This document shows, in pieces, positions 37,209 through 46,941 of a stretch of DNA of 64,000 nucleotides. Source of the DNA: Rhynchonema sp. JSB1_4. Taxonomy: Eukaryota; Nematoda; Chromadorea; Monhysterida; Xyalidae. Where the stretch lies: contig JASAMV010004273.1 in NCBI GenBank assembly GCA_030248065.1, forward strand, positions 39,026-103,025, in the 5' to 3' direction. Within the stretch, counting starts at the first letter, position 1, and each line of letters begins with the position of its first letter. The position numbers and the translations under genes are program-made. A model generated the notes under the pieces. It was not told where the DNA came from. It saw only the letters and a program-made list of their open reading frames with translations, and ran no database searches.

Positions 37209-37248
37209 CTGATCACTAGTACACTAATTTCCCCTCCGGGTACACTAA

Positions 37249-38091
37249 AGTCGGCGCAAATTAGATGCTGATTTTATCCGGTGTGAAATACAGAATGAAT
37301 CATACAATATCGATCGGTCCTAGCTACGGAATATGGAATATTCCCCTACTCCTTCCCCCGCCGCAGAAGGGCTGAAAACAGAAATTGTCCTAAAATGGCG
37401 GGAAACCATGTCTAAATCGTCTTATTACTCTCACACACGGCATCTTCGTGCCCGTCTACCATCAAACTACGATCATCGTTTGCAACAGAATCATTGTCAG
37501 CAGCCTGAATCACTCGTTGTGCCCATTCCATTTTGTCCTGCCCATTCAGTCGAATCACCACGCGACCGATGTAGTTCGTCGCACGAGGTCGATCGACACG
37601 TCCACACACGTTGGTCTTCTGACGTGGTGGCCTTTTCTTCTTCTGCTGTCTTCCTTTTCTGCGCTTCATTCGTCGACGTGGACGACACGAGATTGGAATG
37701 CAGGGTCTTTTCTTGGGACATTTGATGTAATTAGGCGATGGTTCTTCGGGTACCCTTGACGACTTCGGGCGGGATTTCGGAAGCGGGATCTTTGTTGGGG
37801 TCAGGGGAGGGGTCTCGTCGGCCATTTGCACTTCACAAACATAATTCAGCAGCCACTTTTCATCTTCTTTTTTCTTATTCTTCTCGGAAAAGTCATTTTT
37901 CAACGATCCAATGTCCACCAACAGCAAACTCATTGTTGGGCCACGCGCTTGGTGTGAGGGTGTCACCAGGACTACCCTGCAGGTTACCACCAGTCGGCGC
38001 AAATTAGATGCTGATTTTATCCGGTGTGAAATACAGAATGAATCATACAATATCGATCGGTCCTAGATACGGAATATGGAATATTCCTACT
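37249..38091 (-). mobile_element. Miniature LTR retrotransposon (TRIM-like) with an internal open frame
   Basis: Direct repeats at 37249-37350 (102 bp) and 37992-38091 (100 bp) differ only by one substitution and a 2-base indel. The target duplication CTAA is at 37245-37248 and 38092-38095, and joining the flanks recreates the MITE sequence TACACTAATTTCCCC. Each repeat starts AGT and ends ACT, the inverted ends typical of LTRs. Read on the minus strand, TGGTGGTAACC at the inner edge of the 5' LTR is a candidate primer-binding site starting with TGG. The purine run GCGGCGGGGGAAGG lies directly before the 3' LTR, as a polypurine tract should. It has no reverse transcriptase, so it must have been mobilised in trans. 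The near-identical LTRs imply a recent insertion. Confidence 0.85.
37412..37933 (-). CDS. Hypothetical basic protein carried inside the TRIM-like element
   Basis: A 173-codon open frame lies between the candidate primer-binding site and the polypurine tract. The frame stays open upstream into the LTR, but the ATG at 37933 is the first inside the internal region. The protein has a Pro-rich segment (ETPPLTPTKIPLPKSRPKS), a Cys-containing basic core (CPKKRPCIPISC, then RRRMKRRKGRQQKKKRPP) and an acidic C-terminal third. I recognise no family. The basic Cys region might be a decayed Gag nucleocapsid, or the frame might be captured host coding sequence. A speculative splice from GATGCC|GTGTGAG to the Maf exon is in phase but unsupported. 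Expression is unproven. Confidence 0.45.
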   Translation of the reverse strand: MSLLLVDIGSLKNDFSEKNKKKEDEKWLLNYVCEVQMADETPPLTPTKIPLPKSRPKSSRVPEEPSPNYIKCPKKRPCIPISCRPRRRMKRRKGRQQKKKRPPRQKTNVCGRVDRPRATNYIGRVVIRLNGQDKMEWAQRVIQAADNDSVANDDRSLMVDGHEDAVCESNKTI

Positions 38092-38771
38092 CTAATTTCC
38101 CCAATTTTTGCCTAAAATGGCCATTTTTAGGCCTAAAATATGTGATTTTCAGGTCAATATGCTCAAAAGTCGCCATAATACCCTTTTTATGAAGAATTTT
38201 TTCCAAAAGCGGGTAAAAATAGGTCAAATTTTCGCCCTCAAAAAGTGACTTTTTCCTGATTTTAGGTCTTCCCCCTTCCCCCCCGCCCCCAGGGAGGTAC
38301 ACTAATTTCCCCTCCGAAAAAGTAGGGAGGTCCACTAATTTCCCCCCCGGACCAGGAACTACACTGCTATACAGTAGTGTATTAAGGTTTGATAGTGCTG
38401 CACAGCACAGGTACATTTATGCACGTTTGTTGTTCGTCCAGAGCACATAATGCGCCTCTTATTGACGAATAGACACGAATAAATGCGATTGCAAGCGAAA
38501 AAACATCCTTTCAAAGTTTCAAACCCCCTTTCAGGTTCGGGTCAGTGAATTAATAGAGGCCCCACGAAATAGAGCCCCCCGTTATAGGGCCCCCAAAATG
38601 GGGTCAGTGAAGCCCTCCCCCCTTCTATTTACCGTAAAAACCTAAATACAAGGGGGCTCTATTAATTCACTGACCCAATTTTCAAAAAATTATTTTCGTT
38701 TCTCAGCCAGAGCGTTCCAAATCCGGTGTTATTTTCGATCGATATTCCGAGGGGGGCTCTATTCCGGGGGG

Positions 38772-39584
38772 CAGTGTAGTTCCTGGTCCGGAGGGGGAAC
38801 AGACGTACCCTCCACTATTTTCGGAGGGGGAACAGACGTACCTACCTGGGGGGGGGGAAGGGGGGGCAGTCCCAATTTGGGGGGGGGGGCGGAAAAAAGT
38901 CATTTTTTGAGGTCGAAAAATTAGACTATTTTTGCCTTCTTTTGCGAAAAATCCCCTATAAGAAGGGTATTTTGGCGTTTTTTTGGAGGTTTCACCTAAA
39001 GTTTACCTATTTTTGGCCTAAAAATGCCTATTTTAGGCCTAAATTTGCCCATTTTAGGAAAAAATTGGGGGAGCAGACGTACCCGGAGGGGGAACAGTGG
39101 GGCAGGCGTCACTGTAGTTCCTGGTCCGGAGGGGGAACAGACGTACCCTCCACTATTTTCGGAGGGGGAACAGACGTACCTACCTGGGGGGAAGGGGGGG
39201 GAAGTCCCAATTTGGGGGGGGGACGGAAAAAAGTCATTTTTTGAGGTCGAAAAATTGGACTATTTTTGCCTTCTTTTGCGAAAAATCCCCTATAAAAAGG
39301 GTATTTTGGCGTTTTTTTGGAGGTTTCACCTAAAGTTTACCTATTTTTGGCCTAAAAATGCCTATTTTAGGCCTAAATTTGCCCATTTTAGGAAAAAATT
39401 GGGGGAGCAGACGTACCCGGAGGGGGAACAGTGGGGCAGGCGTACCTCGGAGGGGGAACAGACGTACCCGAGGGGGGGTCCCCCCCCTCCCCCCCAGGAA
39501 CTACACTGGCAGGCGTACCTCGGAGGGGGAACAGACGTACCCGAGGGGGGGTGTCCCCCCCCTCCCCCCCCAGGAACTACACTG
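38772..39584. mobile_element. hAT-like MITE, CAGTGTAGTTCCTGG family (outer, host of a nested copy)
   Basis: It begins CAGTGTAGTTCCTGG and ends CCAGGAACTACACTG, with the 8-bp duplication CCGGGGGG at 38764-38771 and 39585-39592. The interior carries AACAGACGTACC motifs, G/C runs and the phrase TTTTAGGCCTAAA repeated. A second copy of the same family interrupts it at 39111-39508. Long open frames through here arise from the repetitive tracts. Confidence 0.9.
39111..39508. mobile_element. Nested copy of the same MITE inserted into itself
   Basis: It starts CACTGTAGTTCCTGG (one change from consensus) and ends CCAGGAACTACACTG. The exact 8-bp duplication GCAGGCGT flanks it at 39103-39110 and 39509-39516. 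Its interior is nearly identical to the host element's interior at 38790-39100. Confidence 0.92.
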
Positions 39585-39666
39585 CCGGGGGGGGGCTCTA
39601 TTTAGGTTTTTACGGTAGGTTTGTACGATAGTCGCTCGTGTCACTCGCATCGCACGTTGGTTAGAT

Positions 39667-40105
39667 CTACCGTATTGTCGGAAATAGAACCCCCCCATTA
39701 ATTGACCCCCCCCCCATTAATTGAACCCCCCCCCTAAATGGCTCGAAATCAAAAATAGAACCCCCGCCATTAATTGACCCCCCCCATTAATAGAACCCCA
39801 CCCCCAACCTTCACCGTACCACAGATTAGTGGTATGGTAGGGCTGTGTTGTTGTGTCAAACGTTGTTTAAGCTTGCGTACACAACAGAACACAGCTTTTT
39901 AAGCATAATCGACGCTGTTAAAGGTAGAAAATACCGAAAACAAGCCATTTTTAAGGGCATTATTAACAATGATTTTTTTCGTCGGGGGGCCAAATGAAAA
40001 ATATAACCCCCCCCCCCCAATAATTGACCCCCCCATAAATTGAACCCCCCAAATTGACCCCAGTGAAAAAATAGACCCCCCGGGTTCTATTTCCGACAAT
40101 ACGGT
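39667..40105. repeat. C-tract element with inverted ends
   Basis: CCGTATTGTCGGAAATAGAAC near 39670 and its complement GTTCTATTTCCGACAATACGG near 40085 form terminal inverted repeats. In between are repeated TTAATTGACCCCCC and AATAGAACCCCC phrases. No target duplication was established. Related GAATTAATAGAG/GGGGCTCTATT phrases occur near 38546-38770 and 39592. Confidence 0.6.
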
Positions 40106-40491
40106 AACGGTACACGTTGGTGGTGCGGTAGAGGAGATAGAAATCTTTAAGAAAACATCGGTGCCTGATTCGCAAAGGAAACAATTATCCGTGTCAATTT
40201 CAAACTTGCACTTATTTCTTTGGCGTTCTGGTTCATTATCAGTGTCTCTATCGGACTGTTGAAGGTATTGATGTGGGTTTGTTGAAAAAAAGTGGCACCC
40301 ACACTTTTCGTACCAGTCGGACACCAAAAGGCACTCCCAGCCCCACCTTGGCTTTGGCACCTACCCTAGAAATACCCACCGCCCCCGCCCCGTGCTAGTA
40401 TCTAAAGGCAAACCAGCCGTGCTTTGCACTCTTAGACCATACCGTATCACCCTGAATTCTTACACACCTGTTACTGTATCCACGTCTCGGC

Positions 40492-40747
40492 ATCCTTAGG
40501 CCTAAAAAATGGGCATTTTTAGGCCTAAAATGGGTGATTTTAGGTCAATGATGACAAAAGTCGACAAAATACCCTTTTTATGGAGATTTTTTCCAAAAAG
40601 GGGCAAAAATAGGTCAAATTTTCTACCTCAAAAAGTGACTTTTTCCTGCATTTGGGTCTTCCCCCTTCCCCCAGGGAGGTACACTAACCGCCGCACGGAA
40701 AAAAGGGTAGGTACACTAACCGCCGCGCCCGACAAGGAACTACACTG
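40492..40747. mobile_element. Left-truncated CAGTGTAGTTCCTGG-family MITE
   Basis: The right end GGAACTACACTG finishes at 40747. The interior AGGCCTAAAAAATGGGC, TTTTTGGAAA-type and AAAAAGTGACTTTTTCCTG segments match the family in the reverse orientation of the copy at 40846. The left end is absent. Confidence 0.7.
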
Positions 40748-40751
40748 GGGC

Positions 40752-41267
40752 CAGTGTTGGAGGTTGGGGGTTTGGGGGGTAGCCCCCCCAGTACAGTAGG
40801 TATCCCCCTCTCCGAGCCCGGTACAGTAGGTATCCCCCTCCAGAGCAGTGTAGTTCCTGGTCCGGCGCGGCGGTTAGTGTACCTACCCCTTTTTTCCGTG
40901 CGGCGGTTAGTGTACCTACCTGGGGGGGTGGGGCCGGGGGGGGGGGAAGACCCAAATTCAGGAAAAAGTCACTTTTTGAGGTAGAAAATTTGACCGATTT
41001 TTGGCCCTTTTTGGAAAAAATTCTCCATAAAAAGGGTATTTTGGCGACTTTTGACAACATCGACCTAAAAATCACCCATTTTAGGCCTAAAAATGCCCAT
41101 TTTAGGCCTAAAATTGCCTATTTTAGGCAAAAATTGAGGCGGTTAGTGTACCTGACGCGGCGGTTAGTGTACTAGTGTACCTTGGTCGCGGCGGTTAGTG
41201 TACCTTAGGGGGGGACCCCCCCTCCCCCCCCCAGGAACTACACTGCTCCAGAGTACCTCCAACACTG
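40752..41267. mobile_element. hAT-like MITE, CAGTGTTGGAGGT family
   Basis: The ends CAGTGTTGGAGGT and ACCTCCAACACTG are inverted complements. The 8-bp duplication ACTGGGGC is exact at 40744-40751 and 41268-41275. It inserted at the very end of the truncated element before it. Its interior has GTACAGTAGGTATCCCC repeats and was later split by another MITE (40846-41245). Confidence 0.88.
40846..41245. mobile_element. CAGTGTAGTTCCTGG-family MITE nested in another family
   Basis: The terminal repeats are perfect 15-mers. The target duplication CTCCAGAG is exact at 40838-40845 and 41246-41253. The interior includes GCGGCGGTTAGTGTACC motifs and CATTTTAGGCCTAAAAATGC, and is very similar to the copy at 61386-61753. 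Confidence 0.93.
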
Positions 41268-41774
41268 ACTGGGGCTACCCCCCCAATCCTCACACAGCTC
41301 CAATACTGCTTGTCAGTCACAACGCTGCTGCACATGGCAGTCAAAGGTTGTGGTTGTGCCCTCCAGAAGCATCGAAGCAGGAAAAATGAACATCAAATTC
41401 TACTTTAGTGCATTCGTTGATGCACTGACTGTGGGTGCTATCGGAGTCACATCAGTTACCTCACTGTGTCTATGGTCAAGAAGGCCATTGGACAACGTAG
41501 ATGTCAAAGACAAGCTCCTGCACTTGCTTACTTCCAGAACAAGTTTAGCGCGATTTCAGCTACCTGTTATTCTGCCTGCTTCGGTGCCAATTGCACCCAG
41601 ATTTTGGTCAGTTTACATTTAAATCAGTCGTTTTTCGGACATTTGGGAGCAATACAAGTTGCACGCACCCCGTTAACTTTGGAAAAAAGCCTGCTTCAGC
41701 GTCCCGACTGTTGCCTGTGACTCTCATATCGAGCATCTAGAAATAAAACGAACATCAAATTTGAGCTCCTGGCC

Positions 41775-42066
41775 CAGTGTAGTTCCTGGGGGGAGGGGGA
41801 CCCCCTAAGGTACACTAATTTCCCCGACCAAGGTACACTAGTACACTAATTTCCCCTCCGGGTATACTAATTTCCCCAATTTTTGCCTAAAGCGGCCATT
41901 TTTAGGCCTAAAATGGACATTTTTAGGCCTAAAATGTGTGATTTTCAGGTCAATGTTCTCAAAAGTCGCCAAAATACCCTTTTTATGCAGAATTTTTTCC
42001 AAAAACGGGTAAAAATAGGTCAAATTTTCGTACACTAAATTCCCCGCCGGACCAGGAACTACACTG
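41775..42066. mobile_element. CAGTGTAGTTCCTGG-family MITE, complete
   Basis: It starts CAGTGTAGTTCCTGG and ends CCAGGAACTACACTG, with the exact duplication TCCTGGCC at 41767-41774 and 42067-42074. It is shorter than the other complete copies. The internal motif TACACTAATTTCCCC defines the subfamily also seen around the TRIM-like insertion. Confidence 0.93.
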
Positions 42067-43021
42067 TCCTGGCCCTTATAATACCTAGAAATATATTGAT
42101 GGGCAATATCGGCGTTGTTTCAGAATCTTCATCAAGGTGTTGCGGTGTTCATTTCGAAGCTCCAGAAAAGTTTTAGAGCGAAACGGACAGCAAATTCGAG
42201 CTTCCCGCACTTGTCTACCGCCAGACAATTACTTGTAGGCAGTATCGAGGAAGAAAGTGAAACAAACCGCGTCGTCCGGCACAGGCCGAGGTGTGCGGGA
42301 CGGTCTGTCACTGGGAACGAAGCGTCCCGTCACCAGCGACCCATGCTTGATCAATGTTTCGCCTCGTTTCACCTTTCCTTTACGAATCAGGCACCGATGT
42401 TTTTTTAAAGATTTCTATCTCCTCAATGAAGGCATTCTCTTTCTTTTCCAAGCCGGGCGAGCGGAGGAGGATTGATGGAAGACTGATTACCATTGTAATC
42501 AGTACACCCCAGAGGCTGTGGGGGGGGAGACTGATTACAAATTAAACAAAGCCATAATCAGCCTTCCCCCAAGGCCCAATCTCAGGAAGGCTGATTACGC
42601 ATGCTATAGCATGCATATAATCAGCCTTCCTGGGTTAGGCAGCTGGGTGAAGACACGCTGACTGAATTACGCTGAACGTGCGTATGGCCGGTGTGGCGTG
42701 AAGCACGAGCTGATGTTGAGGTCTGGTCCCAATTGAGTGCAGCAGTAAATAGCACTTGGGCACTAATGTTTCACGTCATTGACTATCTCGAGTTTGTAGT
42801 GTCTGTGATGTTTCACTTGGCTAAGGCTCAGGCTTAGGCTCCGTCCAGCCCGAGTCAAATGAAACATCGCAGGCCTGTAAAACAGCGAGGTGGTCATTGA
42901 TGTGAAACATATTACGCACGGTCGTTCCAATTCCAAAACAGCTGCATCCATTTGGGACCAGATCACTGGGAACGAACTGTCCCACTACCGATTTGGGTTT
43001 ATCCCTTTTATTTTTCAATCC
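42067..43021. other. No gene seen; small dispersed repeats
   Basis: The phrase around 42383-42424 (CGAATCAGGCACCGATG then AAAGATTTCTATCTCC) is an inverted match to about 40133-40178, a dispersed repeat pair. Between 42484 and 42640 several GATTAC/GTAATC and CAGCCTTCC phrases form small hairpins. No exon was recognised. Confidence 0.4.
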
Positions 43022-43325
43022 GTAATCAGTCTTTCCCCAGCGCTGCTGAGTCGGGTTTATTAGCTTTATCAGGTTTATCAGCTTTATCCGGGTTATTTGT
43101 AATCAGTCTTCCCAAAGCGCAGCTGAGTCGGGTTTATCAGCTTTATCAGGTTTATCAGCTTTATCCGGGTTATTTGTAATCAGTCTTCCCAAAGCGCAGC
43201 TGAGTCGGGTTTATCAGCTTTATCCGGGTTATTTGTAATCAGTGTCTTCCCGATCAGCGCAAGGGAGTCGGCTTTATCAGGTTTATCAGCTTTATCCGTT
43301 TTATTTACAATCAGTCTTCCCGGCA
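43022..43325. repeat. Minisatellite with TTTATCAGCTTTATC units
   Basis: The phrase GTAATCAGTCTT starts units at about 43022, 43099, 43176 and 43235, with a partial (ACAATCAGTCTT) near 43307, giving spacings of about 77, 77, 59 and 72 bp. Each unit contains one or two TTTATCAG[G/C] steps and a G/C-rich GCGCAGCTGAGTCGG core. Confidence 0.85.
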
Positions 43326-44999
43326 CGCGGAGGAGTTGTTGATCGGCAGCGGCAAGCGATGCAAGAACGAGCGATTATAACTCCCCAGTTTTCAAGTTTC
43401 ACGTGATTTGTTGTGTGAAAGATTGATTAGGGAGCCGAAGCCTGAAGCTACGACAGTGCTCACAATCACAGACAGGACCGCATGGCTATTGCTCAACACT
43501 AAAGCCAAGCCGTAGTGCAATGAAAGCGTAAGCCTTAGCCTAATTAGATGCCTAGCCTCAACCCTAATCCTCAAGCCTATCGCCCACAAACCTGACAGAG
43601 GATAACGCACGGGTCTTGGACTTGGAAAACTGGGGGATGGGTAGTTATGGACTATCTTATGTAACCGGCAATAAGGTGGAGGTTCGCTCCAACAAGGAAT
43701 AATGATTTCATCTTTGGGGGCATATGCAGTGGATTAAAGACTTCCTTCCTAACTTTGGATTGGGTATTTATGGGAACACGTAATTCCAATTCCACAAATG
43801 TTTCAAGGCTGTCTAACATGTCTATAAAGCCACACCCGATATAGTCGTCCGTCCTCTGCTCCTCCTTGTAACACCGGGGTCCAGGACACGGTCAAAAAAA
43901 TTACCATCCATATCCTATCATCGAGAAATTACGGCCCCGCATATCCGGTTTTCAACAACACCACCGATGCATATACATACTCATTGAACTAATTTTCAAA
44001 TTGTGCTGAAATGTAGACGAAAACTCACTGTTTTATTGCACCCGCTGTTCACGTCTTTTTTCGGGGCATGGACATGTATACAAGCATGTATAAAACTGTG
44101 TATCAATATCCGGAGGATATACTGCAGATATACATATATTCGCAAGGTGGAAGGAAGTCTCCCAATTTCAAGGCACATACTCGGAAGGTTCAATTTCAAG
44201 GAAGAAGTATTGTTCAATGTGTGCCCCAGCATGGACTGATTGTACAAAACTTGTTGTTTGCCTCGGCCTGCTCACCAAACTGAGCCCAATGCAGTAGGTA
44301 TGGGTCCGAAAATCATCGGTTGCCATTTTGCAGTTGCCATCCCAGACCATGTCAATTGCGCAATCCGCAGGTCTCATTGACAGCGTCACAAAGTGTGCCA
44401 CCTGGTTGCTGCACCACAAGCCACACGCGTGCATCATGATGTGCAATGGTCGTGGTGGTGTGACCGTGCACAATGATGTGCATGACAAATGGGGCATCAG
44501 GACCAGAGCCTGGATTTCGTCGACTGTTGGGCACTTCCGCGAAACTTATCCAGTGCTTGTTTCATTCTTCGAAAGTCTTTTTTATCCAAAGTTCTTGTTT
44601 AGGGCGGCCAGGGCAGCTTTAAAAGCGGTTACACGTGCATGGCGCGAGCGCATGGGTGTTCGTCGTTCGTGCATGATGTCTGTGGCGGATCAGGTCATGT
44701 CCACTAATAATGATATTTCACAAATTAGGATAAATCGTGTAAACCAAATGATAGAATCCAGTTAAACCGCTAACTTGATTGTTTCCGCTGTTATCAGGCC
44801 CAATTGATAAAATAAACGGTAAATTTCCGAGCACATCAGCGCAAGATGCTTGTATTTGTGCTGAAGTTAATCAAAAGCAGATCCAAAACAATCACACCTC
44901 AGCTGATAGTGACACAGAGAGATCAAACGTGCTGTAGAGAACAATAACATAGGACTCTCTTTGCTCCTCCCACTCCCAGTGATCGATGTGCGTCCACGA
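43326..44999. other. Intergenic DNA, no gene seen
   Basis: The longest open frame is at 44328-44765 on the plus strand (145 codons). Its product has no recognised domain and no splice-linked neighbour, so it is not called. No RNA gene was recognised. Confidence 0.4.
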
Positions 45000-45650
45000 C
45001 CAAAACAACTCTGCATATGAAAAATTAAAAAAATCACTGTGAGCAAAGACAAACGCACGCCGTGTAAGAGCAAACGAGGAATTTTGATTGCAACGAGGTG
45101 GTCTGCTATAGATATGGGGCGGTAAAAATGATCAACAAAGGGGTGTTGTTTGTGCGGACAGCATACTTGAATATATACAACGAACGAGACTGCCTTGTCT
45201 GTCAAGGTTTGGCATGAACACATCCCAACAAGGAGAGGGCAACATGCAGCCTGACTGTTTGTGTGCCCGCCTACTGGGAGCAGAGAATAAAAGTTTAGTG
45301 GACACTGCGCTTCGCTGGAGGCGCTGACAATTGATATGTCGATGCTTGGGTTCCCTTCTTACACTCAGGGTTGGAAAAAAAGATCAATCCTTGCGCCCCT
45401 TTCCCGTCGGGGGTCACTCGAACGTTAAACATATTATCGAATGAAATGTCGAAGTGAAGGGCCCTAGCGCCTGTTTTTTAACGCAAACTTCTACAACACG
45501 TTTAATGTGTTGTTACATCTTCGATCTTTCACCCGATATTCTTTAATGGTCTCCCGGCCGGATCTGCAGGATAGTTCTGTAGGTGCGTCCGTGGTACACC
45601 CAATGCGACTTGATTTCTCGCTTGCTTGTTGAATCGAACGTTCACCGAGC
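45000..45650. repeat. Fragments similar to rDNA-flanking sequence
   Basis: ATTGCAACGAGGTGGTCTGC near 45088 resembles AGTTGCAACGAGGTCGTCTG near 4282, upstream of the 18S. AAACTTCTACAACACGTTTA near 45485 resembles 7226-7245. CCCGGCCGGATCTG near 45552 resembles about 7080-7098. Together they suggest a displaced, diverged copy of the DNA that flanks the 18S-like gene. No rRNA core sequence is present here. Confidence 0.5.
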
Positions 45651-45888
45651 CAGGGAAGAAAGAGGTTCATTTCCTACCTTTTCCTCATAAGACCAGGGGT
45701 CCTGTAAAAAGGACAGAAATGCGTATGTGTACGAACGGCAACGCACTCGCAATCGCAAAATCGGGATGGCCCTAGGGTCGACCGTAATTATCTGGCCGGC
45801 AGCACCAAGGTTGTCATGCGATAAATGGTATACGACTGACGCTCCTACAGGATGGATAGAAAACAACCGGAGAAGTTCGACTAAGCCC

Positions 45889-46017
45889 CACCCCACTGGG
45901 GGCTTATTTGGGACATGCGTCTGTTTTAAGAGTTTAAAACAAAAAAATTATCCCAAATAAACCCCCAGTGCTTTATTCGGCAAGCCTCCAAATAAGTCTC
46001 CAGTGGGGGCTTAAAGC
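45889..46017. repeat. Small palindromic element
   Basis: The ends pair as AAGCCCCACCCCACTGGGGG on the left and CCAGTGGGGGCTTA on the right. Inner CCCAAATAAACCCCCAGTG and TGGGGGCTTATTTGGGA phrases also pair. It is about 130 bp, non-coding and hairpin-forming. Confidence 0.6.
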
Positions 46018-46590
46018 GGGAAACCCTATATCTCATGCTTGCTTTTTTACGACGCAGTTAGACTGTTTATGTCCAACGGTCACAAAAACAACGATCAAAC
46101 GAGATAAACCACGTTAAAACTGTCAGAATTTATCTTTGAAAAGTTGCTTTCAGGAACAAACGCGAGCTTGTGCCGACTTACGCTCACCCTTTTGATCATG
46201 AAAGGCAGTGAGACTGAGACAAGAACCGGCTCGCTGACAGACGAAACCTTTGTGAAACATTTCACACGTGGCTGTTGGTTGACGAGCTGGTTGGATTCCC
46301 TACCGTTGCCTGATGAAAAGGGGGAGCGTAAGTCGGCACAAGCTCGAGTTTGTTCCCGAAAGCAAATTTTTAAAAACTAATTCTCACAATTTAAACGCAT
46401 TTCATATTGTTTGAACGATGTTTTTGTGATCACTCATCGTATATAGTCACATTTTATTGCGAAAGGCCGGATTCTGAGAGCATGCGATATCCGGTTACCC
46501 GGTTTAACAGACTGTAAGGAGCATTGGATGGTATAATATACTTTTGGAACTGCAATCTTTGGCCCTCGATGGCGGCTCAGTGCTAGGATC

Positions 46591-46941
46591 CAGGGTTGGG
46601 CAAAAAAAATTTTTTTTAAAGTTTTTTTTGTAAATTTTTTCGGGGAACAAAATGTTCTAAAACGTCCAAAAATGGCCTTTTTGCGGGTTTATCTTTGTAA
46701 TTTTTTGTCAAGGGTCGAAAAAATTTTCCCGATACCACAGAGCAGCAATCATACAGTAGGTCCATAACAAGCACAGACTGTTGGATCGCACCGAAATGAC
46801 GTAAACACCCTTCATAAGTGATGCAAACCAAGTCACAAAAGTGACTTGTCAATTAAAGTTGCATTTTTTCGCGTTTTTTAGGCAAATTTGGTAAAATTTC
46901 CCCGAATCTCAGATTTTAAAAAAAATTTTTTTCCAACCCTG
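46591..46941. mobile_element. hAT-like MITE, CAGGGTTGG family (copy 3)
   Basis: It starts CAGGGTTGGG and ends TTCCAACCCTG. The flanks CTAGGATC and CTGGGACC agree at six of eight positions, consistent with a decayed target duplication. The interior matches 11538-12187 in reverse orientation, but lacks the extra segment found in that copy. Confidence 0.8.

Larger units (their letters stand above)
37209..38366. mobile_element. CAGTGTAGTTCCTGG-family MITE split by a later insertion
   Basis: The sequence left of 37245 (CTAGTACACTAATTTCCCC)and right of 38095 (ATTTCCCCAATTTTTGCC) together match the unbroken family copy at 41775-42066. The right end is ACCAGGAACTACACTG at 38366. The left terminal repeat is missing. 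The 843-bp LTR-flanked element interrupts it, which gives relative ages: MITE first, LTR element later. Confidence 0.75.

Noticed and set aside
37412..37933. Reading the TRIM frame as an upstream exon of the Maf gene
   Set aside because: A phase-compatible splice can be drawn, but LTRs and a target duplication bound the frame, so insertion is the simpler explanation.
39024..39631. Gly/Pro-rich open frames up to 193 codons
   Set aside because: They read through nested MITE copies full of G and C runs. The reading frame follows the repeat and not a gene.
44328..44765. 145-codon open frame on the plus strand
   Set aside because: Composition is unremarkable, with no recognisable family and no flanking exons or repeats to support it.
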